A DNA stretch of 45,947 bases from an uncultured Streptococcus sp. (GTDB lineage: Bacteria; Bacillota; Bacilli; Lactobacillales; Streptococcaceae): NCBI GenBank assembly GCA_934196125.1, contig CAKPVT010000008.1, forward strand, positions 1 to 45,947, given 5' to 3'. Made by a program: the position numbers and the translations under genes. A model generated the notes under the pieces. It was given only the letters and a program-made list of their open reading frames with translations, did no database searches and was not told the DNA's origin. Shown in pieces: positions 29,781 to 39,812 of the stretch (its first letter is position 1; each line of letters begins with the position of its first letter).

Positions 29781-31625
29781 ATGACTAAATTAAGAGAAGA
29801 TATTCGTAACGTGGCGATTATCGCCCACGTTGACCACGGGAAAACAACCCTTGTTGATGAATTATTGAAACAATCACACACACTTGACGAACGTAAAGAA
29901 TTGCAAGAACGTGCAATGGACTCAAACGATCTTGAAAAAGAACGTGGTATTACAATCCTTGCTAAAAATACTGCAGTTGCTTACAACGGTGTTCGTATCA
30001 ATATCATGGACACACCAGGACACGCGGACTTCGGTGGAGAAGTTGAACGTATCATGAAAATGGTTGACGGTGTTGTGCTTGTTGTTGATGCTTACGAAGG
30101 AACTATGCCTCAAACACGTTTCGTGTTGAAAAAAGCTCTTGAACAAAACTTAACACCAATCGTTGTTGTTAACAAAATTGATAAACCATCAGCTCGCCCT
30201 GCAGAAGTTGTTGATGAAGTTCTTGAACTCTTCATCGAACTTGGTGCTGACGATGACCAATTAGAATTTCCAGTTGTTTACGCATCAGCTATCAACGGTA
30301 CATCGTCACTTTCAAATGACCCAGCTGATCAAGAACACACAATGGCTCCAGTATTTGACACTATCATTGACCATATTCCAGCGCCAGTTGATAACTCAGA
30401 AGAACCACTTCAATTCCAAGTGTCACTTCTTGATTACAATGATTTCGTTGGACGTATCGGTATCGGACGTATTTTCCGCGGTACTGTTAAAGTTGGTGAC
30501 CAAGTTACTCTTTCAAAACTTGACGGTACAACTAAAAACTTCCGTGTTACTAAATTGTTTGGTTTCTTCGGACTTGAACGTCGTGAAATCCAAGAAGCAA
30601 AAGCTGGTGATTTGATTGCTATCTCTGGTATGGAAGACATCTTCGTTGGTGAAACAATCACTCCAACAGATTGCGTTGAACCGCTACCAATTCTTCACAT
30701 TGACGAACCAACACTTCAAATGACATTCTTGGCAAATAACTCGCCATTTGCAGGTCGTGAAGGTAAATTCGTTACATCTCGTAAAGTTGAAGAACGCTTA
30801 CTTGCTGAATTGCAAACTGACGTATCACTTCGTGTTGAAGCAACTGATTCACCAGATAAATGGACTGTATCAGGTCGTGGTGAATTGCACTTGTCTATTC
30901 TTATCGAAACAATGCGTCGTGAAGGATATGAACTTCAAGTATCGCGTCCAGAAGTTATCATCAAAGAAATTGACGGCGTGAAATGCGAACCATTCGAACG
31001 TGTTCAAATCGATACACCAGAAGAATACCAAGGTTCAGTTATCCAATCATTATCAGAACGTAAAGGTGAAATGCTTGATATGCAATCAACTGGTAATGGT
31101 CAAACACGTCTTGTATTCTTGGCACCAGCACGTGGACTTATCGGATACCCAACTGAATTCCTTTCAATGACTCACGGTTACGGTATCATGAACCACACAT
31201 TCGACCAATACTTGCCAGTTATCAATGCAGAAATTGGTGGACGTCGTCGTGGTGCTCTTGTATCTATCGATACTGGTAAAGCAACAACATACTCAATCAT
31301 GTCTGTTGAAGAACGCGGTACAATCTTCGTTAACCCAGGTACTGAAGTTTACGAAGGAATGATTATCGGTGAAAACTCACGTGAAAACGACTTGACAGTT
31401 AACATCACTAAAGCTAAACAAATGACTAACGTCCGTTCAGCTACGAAAGACCAAACTGCTGTTATCAAAACACCACGTATCTTGACGCTTGAAGAATCAC
31501 TTGAATTCTTGAACGATGACGAATACATGGAAGTAACACCAGAATCAATCCGCTTGCGTAAACAAATCCTTGATAAAAATTTGCGCGCTAAAGCAGCTAA
31601 GAAGAAAAAATCTGCAGAGGAGTAA
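29781..31625 (+). CDS. typA: ribosome-associated translational GTPase TypA/BipA
   Basis: This 614-residue translation-factor GTPase binds the ribosome and supports 50S assembly and stress adaptation. The P-loop is AHVDHGKTT, with RGITI (switch I), DTPGHADFGGE and NKID following, then domains II, III and V and the BipA-specific C-terminal domain (RGLIGYPTEF, MEVTPESIRLRK). Length matches the family. ATG 29781 follows GAGGAA; the longer frame from 29733 covers the promoter and leader. It stands as its own transcription unit. Confidence 0.97.
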   Translation: MTKLREDIRNVAIIAHVDHGKTTLVDELLKQSHTLDERKELQERAMDSNDLEKERGITILAKNTAVAYNGVRINIMDTPGHADFGGEVERIMKMVDGVVLVVDAYEGTMPQTRFVLKKALEQNLTPIVVVNKIDKPSARPAEVVDEVLELFIELGADDDQLEFPVVYASAINGTSSLSNDPADQEHTMAPVFDTIIDHIPAPVDNSEEPLQFQVSLLDYNDFVGRIGIGRIFRGTVKVGDQVTLSKLDGTTKNFRVTKLFGFFGLERREIQEAKAGDLIAISGMEDIFVGETITPTDCVEPLPILHIDEPTLQMTFLANNSPFAGREGKFVTSRKVEERLLAELQTDVSLRVEATDSPDKWTVSGRGELHLSILIETMRREGYELQVSRPEVIIKEIDGVKCEPFERVQIDTPEEYQGSVIQSLSERKGEMLDMQSTGNGQTRLVFLAPARGLIGYPTEFLSMTHGYGIMNHTFDQYLPVINAEIGGRRRGALVSIDTGKATTYSIMSVEERGTIFVNPGTEVYEGMIIGENSRENDLTVNITKAKQMTNVRSATKDQTAVIKTPRILTLEESLEFLNDDEYMEVTPESIRLRKQILDKNLRAKAAKKKKSAEE

Positions 31626-31646
31626 AACAGTCCAGAGGACTGTTTT
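31624..31646. terminator. typA terminator
   Basis: AAAACAGTCC pairs perfectly with GGACTGTTTT around AGA, starting at the stop codon. Confidence 0.9.
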
Positions 31647-31783
31647 AGGTCTGAGCCTAAAAATAAAAAAGCGAGGAAAGCTGTTAGGTTAAATCAAAGT
31701 TTCGCTTAAAAATGAGAGAACAAAGCGACTGGTAAAAACAGCTTAAAACTGATAAATTGAGTTGTAAAAGAAAGGAGTTATGA

Positions 31784-32056
31784 ATGTTTTATTTAATCGT
31801 TGCTATTTTGATTGTTTCGTATTATTTTTTCATGGCTCCAAAAACAATTCGCAGCACTTTAAATATGATTGGTATGGTGGGAGCAATAGCTTTATTGCTC
31901 GTTTTGGCAGCTATGAGTTTTGTCAAAATTATGCAATCACCACCAGAAATCTTTCTTGGACTTGCTATGGTTGCATTAGGATTCTTCGCCATAAGAGATG
32001 TTTATCGCTTACCGTCTAAGAAAAATGAAAAAAAGCATTATAGCAAGAAAAGCTGA
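31784..32056 (+). CDS. DUF3165 family membrane protein
   Basis: This 90-residue protein has about three hydrophobic segments (2-18, 28-48, 56-73) and a basic, Lys-rich tail, matching the streptococcal DUF3165 family. AAAGGAG lies five bases before ATG 31784. The 135 bases upstream contain separated complementary octamers (AAGCTGTT at 31679 and AACAGCTT at 31738) that could fold the leader, but no known riboswitch. The function is unknown. A terminator overlaps its stop. Confidence 0.8.
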   Translation: MFYLIVAILIVSYYFFMAPKTIRSTLNMIGMVGAIALLLVLAAMSFVKIMQSPPEIFLGLAMVALGFFAIRDVYRLPSKKNEKKHYSKKS

Positions 32057-32074
32057 GGGATACTCAGCTTTTTT
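32047..32074. terminator. terminator of the DUF3165 gene
   Basis: AAAAGCTGA pairs with TCAGCTTTT around GGGATAC, then T. The stop codon is in the stem. Confidence 0.9.
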
Positions 32075-32115
32075 CGTATCTTAGTCAGCTTTGTGGCGGG
32101 AAATGTCGTAAAATA

Positions 32116-32144
32116 TTGAAAAACACCTTAAATAAATGTAGAAT
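32116..32144 (+). promoter_or_regulatory. promoter of the murD-murG-divIB operon
   Basis: TTGAAA, exactly 17 bases, TAGAAT. The transcript would start near 32151 with a leader of about 25 nt lacking a clear ribosome site. A second extended -10 (TGTTAGAAT, 32161-32169) ends seven bases before ATG 32176 and would give a leaderless mRNA, so the start of this operon is ambiguous. Confidence 0.55.
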
Positions 32145-32175
32145 ATTATTATACTTGCAATGTTAGAATGGATGT

Positions 32176-33534
32176 ATGATGAAAACAATTAAAACATTTG
32201 AAAATAAAAAAGTTTTGGTGCTTGGTTTGGCAAAATCTGGTGAAGCCGCAGCACGACTCCTTGAAAAATTGGGTGCTATCGTTACTGTCAATGACGGTAA
32301 ACCATTCGATGAAAATCCTGCTGCACAATCACTGCTTGAAGAAGGAATCAAAGTTATCTGTGGTAGCCATCCGTTGGAACTTTTGGATGAAAATTTTGAA
32401 TTAATGGTTAAAAACCCAGGTATTCGATACGATAATCCAATGGTAGCACGTGCTATCGAAAAAAATATTCCAGTTATCACAGAAGTTGAACTAGCTTATA
32501 TGATTTCAGATGCCCCAATCATTGGAATTACTGGTTCAAATGGTAAAACAACGACAACAACTATGATTGCCGAAACACTTAATAACGGTGGTAAATCTGG
32601 GCTTCTTTCAGGAAATATCGGTTTTCCTGCTTCAGAAGTTGCGCAAACAGCAACGGATAAAGACATTTTGGTTATGGAATTGTCTTCTTTCCAATTAATG
32701 GGAACAGATACTTTCCACCCACATATCGCTGTTATTACTAACCTTATGCCAACTCACATTGACTATCATGGAACTTTTGAAGAGTATGTTGTAGCAAAAT
32801 GGAACATTCAAAAAAATATGACTGCTGATGATTTCGTCGTGCTTAATTTCAACCAAGATTTGGTAAAAGAATTGGCACAAAAAACAGCTGCCCAAGTCGT
32901 TCCATTTTCTACAACTGAAAAAGTTGACGGTGCATACTTAGATGGTGATACGTTGTATTTCAAAGGTGAAGCTATCATGAAAGCTTCAGAAATTGGTGTG
33001 CCAGGTAACCATAATGTAGAAAATGCTTTGGCAACTATTGCCGTAGCAAAATTATCAGGAATCGCAAATGATGCTATCAAAGAAACCTTGACTCATTTTG
33101 GTGGCGTAAAACATCGTCTTCAAGCACTTGGTGAGATTAATGGTGTTAAATTCTACAACGATTCAAAATCAACTAATATTTTAGCAACTCAAAAAGCCCT
33201 TTCAGGCTTTGAGAATTCAAAAGTGATTTTAATCGCTGGTGGTCTTGACCGTGGAAATGAATTTGACGAACTTGTCCCAGATATTACTGGGGTTAAATTA
33301 ATGGTTATCCTTGGTGAATCAGCTCCGCGTGTCAAACGTGCAGCTGACAAAGCAAATGTTCCATATGTTGACGCCAAAGACGTTGCAGACGCTGCTCGCA
33401 TTGCTTATGACAAAGCTGAAGCTGGTGATGTTGTTCTCTTAAGCCCTGCTAATGCTAGCTGGGATATGTACAAGAGCTTTGAAGTTCGTGGTAACGAATT
33501 TATTGCAACCTTTGAAGCAATTAAAGGAGAATAA
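32176..33534 (+). CDS. murD: UDP-N-acetylmuramoylalanine-D-glutamate ligase
   Basis: This 452-residue cytoplasmic ligase adds D-glutamate to UDP-MurNAc-L-Ala with ATP, the second amino acid of the peptidoglycan stem. The N-terminal KVLVLGLAKSGEAAARLL binds UDP, GSNGKTTTT is the ATP P-loop, and HRLQALGEINGVKFYNDSKSTN is the C-terminal Mur ligase signature. Length is typical. ATG 32176 or the adjacent 32179 is the start. murG follows after two bases. Confidence 0.97.
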   Translation: MMKTIKTFENKKVLVLGLAKSGEAAARLLEKLGAIVTVNDGKPFDENPAAQSLLEEGIKVICGSHPLELLDENFELMVKNPGIRYDNPMVARAIEKNIPVITEVELAYMISDAPIIGITGSNGKTTTTTMIAETLNNGGKSGLLSGNIGFPASEVAQTATDKDILVMELSSFQLMGTDTFHPHIAVITNLMPTHIDYHGTFEEYVVAKWNIQKNMTADDFVVLNFNQDLVKELAQKTAAQVVPFSTTEKVDGAYLDGDTLYFKGEAIMKASEIGVPGNHNVENALATIAVAKLSGIANDAIKETLTHFGGVKHRLQALGEINGVKFYNDSKSTNILATQKALSGFENSKVILIAGGLDRGNEFDELVPDITGVKLMVILGESAPRVKRAADKANVPYVDAKDVADAARIAYDKAEAGDVVLLSPANASWDMYKSFEVRGNEFIATFEAIKGE

Positions 33535-33536
33535 AC

Positions 33537-34613
33537 ATGGCTAAGAAAATTATCTTTACTGGCGGTGGAACCGTTGGTCATGTAACGTTGAACCTTATTC
33601 TTATCCCAAAATTTATCAAAGACGGTTGGAAAGTTCATTACATTGGCGACAAACATGGCATTGAACATGAACAAATCACCAAATCAGGTCTTGATGTGAC
33701 TTTCCATTCCATTGCAACAGGAAAATTAAGACGTTATTTCTCATGGCAAAACATGCTTGACGTTTTCAAAGTATCATTTGGAATTCTACAATCATTGGCA
33801 ATTATTGCTAAAATTCGACCACAAGCCCTCTTTTCAAAAGGAGGATTTGTGTCAGTTCCACCAGTCATTGCTGCTAAGACGTTAGGCGTTCCTGTATTTG
33901 TTCATGAATCTGATTTGTCTATGGGCTTGGCAAATAAAATCGCCTATAAATTTGCGACAACAATGTACACAACTTTTGAACAAGCTGAAGGCTTAGCAAA
34001 AGCAAAACATGTTGGAGCGATTACAAAAGTCGGCAATAAAGTTGACTATGATGACAGTAAAATTGAAGAGATAAAAAATCGTTTTGACCCTAATTTGAAA
34101 ACACTTTTGTTTATTGGTGGTTCTGCTGGGGCACGTGTTTTTAATGATTTCATCACTAATACTCCTGAATTAATCGAGCATTTCAATGTTATCAACATTT
34201 CAGGGAATAAACGTTTGAATGGTTTAAGTCAAAACCTCTATCGTGTTGACTACGTCACAGACCTTTATCAACCTTTGATGGATATGGCTGATGTGGTTGT
34301 GACACGAGGTGGTTCAAATACTATCTTTGAATTGGTTGCAATGCACAAATTACACTTGATTGTTCCTCTTGGAAAAGAAGCCAGTCGTGGTGACCAATTA
34401 GAAAATGCAGCTTATTTTGAGAAAAAAGGCTATGCTCGTCAGCTTGCTGAAGAAAAATTAACCTTTATTAATCTTGAAGAAGAATTAGTTCAACTTTTTG
34501 CTCATGAAGATAGTTATAAAACAGCAATGGCGACTTCAAATGAAATCAAATCACAAGATGAATTTTATCATCTCATCACGCAAGACATCTCTAAAACCGC
34601 AAAAGGAATGTAA
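33537..34613 (+). CDS. murG: undecaprenyl-PP-MurNAc-pentapeptide N-acetylglucosaminyltransferase
   Basis: This 358-residue GT-B glycosyltransferase adds GlcNAc to lipid I to make lipid II on the inner face of the membrane. The glycine-rich loop GGGTVGHV is at the N-terminus; the family consensus is GGTGGH, and the streptococcal form is diverged. HESDLSMGLANK holds the conserved catalytic His, and RGGSNTIFELVAM is the UDP-GlcNAc-binding C-terminal motif. AAAGGAG precedes the ATG. It is between murD and divIB with no gaps. Confidence 0.96.
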   Translation: MAKKIIFTGGGTVGHVTLNLILIPKFIKDGWKVHYIGDKHGIEHEQITKSGLDVTFHSIATGKLRRYFSWQNMLDVFKVSFGILQSLAIIAKIRPQALFSKGGFVSVPPVIAAKTLGVPVFVHESDLSMGLANKIAYKFATTMYTTFEQAEGLAKAKHVGAITKVGNKVDYDDSKIEEIKNRFDPNLKTLLFIGGSAGARVFNDFITNTPELIEHFNVINISGNKRLNGLSQNLYRVDYVTDLYQPLMDMADVVVTRGGSNTIFELVAMHKLHLIVPLGKEASRGDQLENAAYFEKKGYARQLAEEKLTFINLEEELVQLFAHEDSYKTAMATSNEIKSQDEFYHLITQDISKTAKGM

Positions 34614-35750
34614 ATGACAAAAGAGAAAGAGCAAGATAAAAAAGAATTTAAAACTCAAAATGACGAAAAGCTTTCGCTGACAGAATGGCAAAAACGCAAT
34701 ATTGAATTTCTGAAGAAAAAAGAAGCTGAAGAAGCTGAGGAAAAGAAACGTCAAGAAAAATTACGTTTAGAACGCACGCCACATGTCAAAAAAGAAGATG
34801 ACGACGAGGAAGAAAAAGACTCTCGGTCTGAAAAGAAAGCTGACAAAGCGACAACCAATGGTGATGCTGACGAACAAGAAATTGTTTCTAAAAAAGAGAA
34901 AAAGGAGCTCACGCCACTTCAAAAAGCGAGACGTCGTGCTTATCCTGTTCTTATTGTTGCTGGTGCAGTTTTGCTAATATCGCTCTTTTTGGTAACGCCT
35001 ATTAGCAAGCAAAAAACAGTCACAGTTTCGGGAACATCAACAACAACTTCTGATGCTGTTTTGACTGCATCGGGCATAAAAAGCTCAGATTATTTCTTCT
35101 CGCTGATTTTTAACCATTCAGCGTATGAAAAAAGCATTTTGAAAAACGATAAAATGGTCAAAGAAGCTAAAATCGTTTATCATTTTCCGAATAAATTCAC
35201 GATAAAAGTGAAAGAATATGATATTGTGGCTTATGCCCAGACGGATGATGGCTACCAACCACTTCTTGAAAACGGAACTCACCTTGATGTTGTTGGGGCG
35301 TCTGAATTACCTGATACTTTCCTGGCTATCAATCTTTCTTCTAAAAGCGATATTCAAAAATTGATAAAAGCTTTTTCAAAACTAGATAAAGATTTGGTTA
35401 GTCAAATTCAAATTGTTAGCTCTGCGAATTCTTCGACGACAGCTGATTTACTTCTTTTGGAAATGCATGATGGCAATACTGTTCGTGTACCATTGTCAGA
35501 AATTGTTGAGAAATTACCTTACTACACGAAAATTAAGGGAAATCTGACAGAAGCCAGCATTGTTGATATGGAAGTCGGTATTTACACAACGACAGAAACT
35601 ATTGAGTCCGAAGCTGCCGCTGAAAAAGAAAATGCTAGCTCAGAATCAAGTGATGAAAATACAGAGTCTAGCGATACCGAATCAACTACAGAATCTAGTG
35701 AGGAAACTCCGAATAATATGACATCTGGTATGCAGGTTGGTCAACAATAA
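34614..35750 (+). CDS. divIB: cell division protein DivIB/FtsQ
   Basis: This 378-residue bitopic protein of the division complex (with FtsL and DivIC) has a long, highly charged cytoplasmic N-terminus (1-105, rich in Lys and Glu) and one membrane helix (about 108-128). A POTRA domain follows (from about 133; TVSGTSTTTSDAVLTASGIKS) with the beta domain behind it, and the extracellular tail is Ser/Glu/Thr-rich. Its ATG directly follows the murG stop. A strong terminator ends the operon. Confidence 0.93.
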   Translation: MTKEKEQDKKEFKTQNDEKLSLTEWQKRNIEFLKKKEAEEAEEKKRQEKLRLERTPHVKKEDDDEEEKDSRSEKKADKATTNGDADEQEIVSKKEKKELTPLQKARRRAYPVLIVAGAVLLISLFLVTPISKQKTVTVSGTSTTTSDAVLTASGIKSSDYFFSLIFNHSAYEKSILKNDKMVKEAKIVYHFPNKFTIKVKEYDIVAYAQTDDGYQPLLENGTHLDVVGASELPDTFLAINLSSKSDIQKLIKAFSKLDKDLVSQIQIVSSANSSTTADLLLLEMHDGNTVRVPLSEIVEKLPYYTKIKGNLTEASIVDMEVGIYTTTETIESEAAAEKENASSESSDENTESSDTESTTESSEETPNNMTSGMQVGQQ

Positions 35751-35768
35751 AATTAAGTTTCTATAACA

Positions 35769-35802
35769 AAAAACGTAAAATGTTATCATTTTACGTTTTT
35801 TT
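35769..35802. terminator. terminator of the murD-murG-divIB operon
   Basis: AAAAACGTAAAATG pairs perfectly with CATTTTACGTTTTT around TTAT, then T. Confidence 0.93.
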
Positions 35803-35803
35803 A

Positions 35804-35812
35804 TGATATAAT
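35804..35812 (+). promoter_or_regulatory. ftsA promoter, extended -10
   Basis: TGATATAAT starts two bases after the preceding terminator. It leaves a leader of about 65 nt with AGTGAGGT before ftsA. Confidence 0.65.
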
Positions 35813-35885
35813 ATTTTTTGAATAATTCTGATTTTATACAGATTTTAGAATAGCAAATGATTGGAAAGATAGTGAGGTCGAGTGA

Positions 35886-37253
35886 ATGGCTAGAAATGGG
35901 TTTTTTACAGGTTTGGATATAGGAACAAGCTCGATTAAGGTTCTAGTAGCAGAATTTGTTTCTGGCGAAATGAACGTGATTGGTGTGAGTAATGTTCCCA
36001 GTACGGGAGTAAAAGACGGGATTATTATAGATATTGAGGTTGCTGCTGAAGCGATTAAAAAAGCGGTTGAGCAAGCAGAAGAAAAAGCAGGAATGATAAT
36101 TGATAAGATTAACGTAGGTTTTCCAGCTAACTTGCTTCAAATTGAACCCACCCAAGGGATGATTCCAGTACCTAGTGAATCAAAAGAAATTAAAGATGAA
36201 GATGTTGATAGTGTTGTTAAATCAGCATTAACAAAAAGTGTTACTCCAGAACGTGAAGTAATCTCATTGATTCCTGAAGAATTTATCGTTGATGGTTTCC
36301 AAGGAATTCGTGATCCACGTGGTATGATGGGGATTCGCTTAGAGATGCGTGGTTTGATTTATACTGGACCAAGCACTATCTTACATAATCTTCGTAAAAC
36401 AGTTGAACGTGCAGGTATTAGTGTTGAAAATATTATCATCACACCGCTTGCTATGGCAAAATCAGTTCTTAATGAAGGTGAACGCGAATTCGGTGCTACT
36501 GTAATTGATTTAGGTGGCGGTCAAACGACTGTTGCTTCTATGCGTGCACAAGAATTGCAATACACTAACATTTACCCAGAGGGCGGTGAATATGTAACCA
36601 AAGATATTTCAAAAGTTTTGAAAACATCTATGCAGATTGCTGAAGCCCTTAAATTTAACTTTGGACAAGCTAACTTAGAGGAAGCAAGTTTGTCAGAAAC
36701 TGTCCAAGTTGATGTCGTTGGTAGTGATATACCTATCTCAGTTAGCGAGCGTTACTTGTCAGAAATTATTTCTGCGCGTGTACGCCACATCCTAGATTGT
36801 GTTAAACAAGATTTGGAACGTGGACGTTTGCTAGACTTACCAGGAGGTATTGTTCTTGTTGGTGGTGGAGCAATCATGCCAGGTGTGGTTGAAGTTGCTC
36901 AAGAGATTTTTGAAACAACAGTTAAACTACATGTTCCAAATCAAGTTGGTATCCGCAACCCAATGTTTGCTAACGTCATCAGCCTTGTTGAATACGTTGG
37001 TACAATGAGTGAAGTGGATGTGATTGCGCAACGAGCAGTTTCTGGTGAAGAACTTCTTCGACGCAAACCAGTTGATTTTGAACCACAACCGCAAGTACAA
37101 CCACGAGTGGTCTATAATAACGACCCAGTTGTACCAGCAAATGATAACCTAGTACCGCAACCTACTCAGGTTCCACCAGTTCAAAAACAAGAAGAATCAA
37201 GACCAAAACTTGGTGAACGTGTTCGTGGTATTTTTGGAAGTATGTTTGACTAA
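35886..37253 (+). CDS. ftsA: cell division protein FtsA
   Basis: This 455-residue actin-like ATPase tethers FtsZ to the membrane and recruits late division proteins. The nucleotide-binding segments are FTGLDIGTSSIKVLV, VIDLGGGQTTVA and LVGGGAIMPGV. The C-terminus ends in the amphipathic membrane-targeting helix (RPKLGERVRGIFGSMF), behind a Pro/Gln-rich linker. GAGGTCGAGTG precedes the ATG. ftsZ follows 20 bases later. Confidence 0.97.
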   Translation: MARNGFFTGLDIGTSSIKVLVAEFVSGEMNVIGVSNVPSTGVKDGIIIDIEVAAEAIKKAVEQAEEKAGMIIDKINVGFPANLLQIEPTQGMIPVPSESKEIKDEDVDSVVKSALTKSVTPEREVISLIPEEFIVDGFQGIRDPRGMMGIRLEMRGLIYTGPSTILHNLRKTVERAGISVENIIITPLAMAKSVLNEGEREFGATVIDLGGGQTTVASMRAQELQYTNIYPEGGEYVTKDISKVLKTSMQIAEALKFNFGQANLEEASLSETVQVDVVGSDIPISVSERYLSEIISARVRHILDCVKQDLERGRLLDLPGGIVLVGGGAIMPGVVEVAQEIFETTVKLHVPNQVGIRNPMFANVISLVEYVGTMSEVDVIAQRAVSGEELLRRKPVDFEPQPQVQPRVVYNNDPVVPANDNLVPQPTQVPPVQKQEESRPKLGERVRGIFGSMFD

Positions 37254-37273
37254 ACAATAAGTGAGGAATAAAA

Positions 37274-38596
37274 ATGGCATTTTCATTTGACACAGCATCA
37301 GTACAAGGTGCAGTTATTAAAGTTATCGGTGTTGGTGGTGGTGGTGGCAACGCTATCAACCGTATGATTGATGAAGGTGTTGCTGGTGTTGAATTTATCG
37401 CAGCAAACACTGATATCCAAGCATTGAGCTTATCTAAAGCTGAAACTGTTATTCAGTTAGGTCCTAAATTGACTCGTGGACTTGGTGCTGGAGGACAACC
37501 TGAAGTAGGTCGTAAAGCTGCCGAAGAAAGTGAAGAAGTGTTGACAGAAGTTCTTACAGGGGCTGATATGGTCTTTATCACTGCTGGTATGGGCGGTGGT
37601 TCTGGTACAGGTGCTGCACCAGTTATCGCACGTATTGCTAAAAGCCTAGGTGCTCTTACTGTTGCTGTTGTAACACGTCCATTTGGTTTTGAAGGAAACA
37701 AACGTGGTAACTTTGCAGCAGAAGGAATTGCAGAACTTCGTGAACAAGTAGATACATTACTTATCATTTCAAATAATAACCTTCTTGAAATTGTTGATAA
37801 GAAAACACCTCTTCTTGAAGCGCTTAGCGAAGCTGATAATGTTCTTCGTCAAGGTGTTCAAGGTATCACTGACTTGATTACAAGTCCTGGTCTTATCAAC
37901 CTTGACTTTGCCGATGTTAAAACAGTTATGGCAAACAAAGGTAACGCCCTTATGGGAATTGGTATTGGTTCTGGTGAAGAACGTATTACAGAAGCTGCTC
38001 GTAAAGCAATCTTCTCACCACTTCTTGAAACTACAATTGATGGTGCGCAAGATGTTATCGTTAACGTTACTGGTGGACTTGATATGACTCTTACAGAAGC
38101 AGAAGAAGCTTCTGAAATCATTAGTCAAGCAGCAGGTAAAGGTGTTAATATCTGGCTTGGTACATCTATTGATGATACGATGAAGGATGAAATCCGCGTA
38201 ACAGTTGTTGCAACAGGTGTTCGTCAAGACCGCGCTGAGCAAGTAGCAGGATTCCAACAACCAACTCGTTCATTTACCCAAGCTAATGCACAACAAGCAG
38301 CAGGTGCTCAATACGCTTCAGAGCGTACACAACAACCAAATCAAACAACATTTGAACGTCGTTCAAGTTTTGACTATGATATGGGTGAAAGCCATGCTAT
38401 GCCAGTTTCACAACAGCCAGTAGCTAATCAATCTCAACAAAAAGAAAATTCATTTGGTAACTGGGATCTTCGCCGTGACAACATTGCACGTCCAACAGAA
38501 GGTGAATTAGATAGTAAATTGACAATGTCAACATTTACAGCCAATGATGATGCGGATGATGAACTAGAAACACCACCATTCTTTAAAAATCGTTAA
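37274..38596 (+). CDS. ftsZ: cell division protein FtsZ
   Basis: This 440-residue tubulin-like GTPase forms the Z-ring. The tubulin signature is GMGGGSGTGAAPV, the N-terminal VGGGGGNAINRM binds the nucleotide, and the T7 synergy loop is NLDFADVKTVM. A variable Gln-rich linker (about 320-420) leads to the conserved tail DDELETPPFFKNR, which binds FtsA and SepF. GTGAGGA precedes the ATG. Its stop overlaps the start of the next gene by one base. Confidence 0.98.
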   Translation: MAFSFDTASVQGAVIKVIGVGGGGGNAINRMIDEGVAGVEFIAANTDIQALSLSKAETVIQLGPKLTRGLGAGGQPEVGRKAAEESEEVLTEVLTGADMVFITAGMGGGSGTGAAPVIARIAKSLGALTVAVVTRPFGFEGNKRGNFAAEGIAELREQVDTLLIISNNNLLEIVDKKTPLLEALSEADNVLRQGVQGITDLITSPGLINLDFADVKTVMANKGNALMGIGIGSGEERITEAARKAIFSPLLETTIDGAQDVIVNVTGGLDMTLTEAEEASEIISQAAGKGVNIWLGTSIDDTMKDEIRVTVVATGVRQDRAEQVAGFQQPTRSFTQANAQQAAGAQYASERTQQPNQTTFERRSSFDYDMGESHAMPVSQQPVANQSQQKENSFGNWDLRRDNIARPTEGELDSKLTMSTFTANDDADDELETPPFFKNR

Positions 38597-39270
38597 TGAC
38601 AGATTTTCAAAAAAATAAAGACCTTGTTTTTGAACAAGTTGCGCAGGCTGCGCAACAAGCCAATCGTTCTAAAGAAAGTGTCAATGTTATTGCCGTGACG
38701 AAGTATGTTGATAGTGGTGTTGCTGCTCGTCTTATTGACACAGGTATTGAACATATTGGTGAAAATAGGGTCGATATGTTTCTTGATAAATATGAAGCCT
38801 TAAAAGATGGAAAATTGACTTGGCATTTAATTGGAAGTTTGCAACGTCGAAAAGTTAAAAATGTGATTAACTTTGTTGATTATTTCCATGCCTTGGATTC
38901 TGTCAAACTTGCTTCAGAGATTCAGAAACGAGCAGAGCATACTATCAAATGTTTCTTACAGGTTAATATTTCAGAGGAAGAGAGCAAACATGGTTTTAAA
39001 GTTTCGGAAATTGATGAAGCTTTAGCCACAATCTCTGAATTTGATAAAGTGGAAATCGTGGGCTTGATGACAATGGCTCCGAAAGAAGCTTCTGAAAGTG
39101 AGATTGAAGAAATTTTTGGAACAGCAAACCAACTTAGACAAGAGTTACAAGCTCGCCAATTTCCTCATATGCCTTTTACGGAATTAAGTATGGGGATGAG
39201 TGGTGATTACAAAATTGCGATTCGCAATGGAGCGACTTTTGTTAGAATTGGAACATCATTCTTTAAATAA
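38596..39270 (+). CDS. yggS: YggS-family pyridoxal-phosphate homeostasis protein
   Basis: This 224-residue PLP-binding protein has an alanine-racemase-like TIM-barrel fold and helps control free PLP. VNVIAVTKYVDSG contains the PLP lysine, HLIGSLQRRKVKN is the family signature, and LSMGMSGDYKIAIRNG is the phosphate-binding end. Length is typical. It sits in its usual place between ftsZ and sepF; the overlap with ftsZ implies coupled translation. Confidence 0.95.
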   Translation: MTDFQKNKDLVFEQVAQAAQQANRSKESVNVIAVTKYVDSGVAARLIDTGIEHIGENRVDMFLDKYEALKDGKLTWHLIGSLQRRKVKNVINFVDYFHALDSVKLASEIQKRAEHTIKCFLQVNISEEESKHGFKVSEIDEALATISEFDKVEIVGLMTMAPKEASESEIEEIFGTANQLRQELQARQFPHMPFTELSMGMSGDYKIAIRNGATFVRIGTSFFK

Positions 39271-39284
39271 CAGGAGAACAGAAG

Positions 39285-39809
39285 ATGACATTTAAAGATA
39301 AATTTGACAAACTAATTTCTTATTTCGACACTGATGAGGTAAGTGATGTTGAAGAAACTGTTGAGGAAGAGGCTCAACGCCCACGTGTTCAACAGCAAGC
39401 AGAAGCAGTACCACAACAGCCTCAACAAAGGCGAGCAGTTGAAGAAAATCAATCTGTTCGTTCAATAAATCAACGTCGTGAAGAACAAATGCAAGTACGT
39501 GCTAATCAAGCAACAACGACAATTGCTTTGAAATTTCCTCGTAAATATGAGGATGCTCAAGAAATTGTTGACCTTTTGATTGTTAATGAATGTGTATTGA
39601 TTGATTTCCAATACATGCTTGATGCACAAGCACGCCGTTGCCTTGACTTTATTGATGGTGCAAGTAAAGTTCTTTATGGAAGTCTTCAAAAGGTTGGTAG
39701 TTCAATGTACTTATTGACACCTTCTAACGTTATTGTTAATGTTGAAGAACTTGCTGTTCCAAATAACGGGCAAGACATCGGTTTTGACTTTGACATGAAG
39801 AGACGCTAA
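39285..39809 (+). CDS. sepF: cell division protein SepF
   Basis: This 174-residue FtsZ-bundling membrane tether has an N-terminal amphipathic start (MTFKDKFDKLISYF), a Glu/Gln-rich linker (20-70), and the C-terminal SepF domain (about 80-165) with IALKFPRKYEDAQEIVDLL and RRCLDFIDGASKVLYGSLQKVG. CAGGAGAAC precedes the ATG. It is in the ftsA-divIVA operon. Confidence 0.95.
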   Translation: MTFKDKFDKLISYFDTDEVSDVEETVEEEAQRPRVQQQAEAVPQQPQQRRAVEENQSVRSINQRREEQMQVRANQATTTIALKFPRKYEDAQEIVDLLIVNECVLIDFQYMLDAQARRCLDFIDGASKVLYGSLQKVGSSMYLLTPSNVIVNVEELAVPNNGQDIGFDFDMKRR

Positions 39810-39812
39810 TAT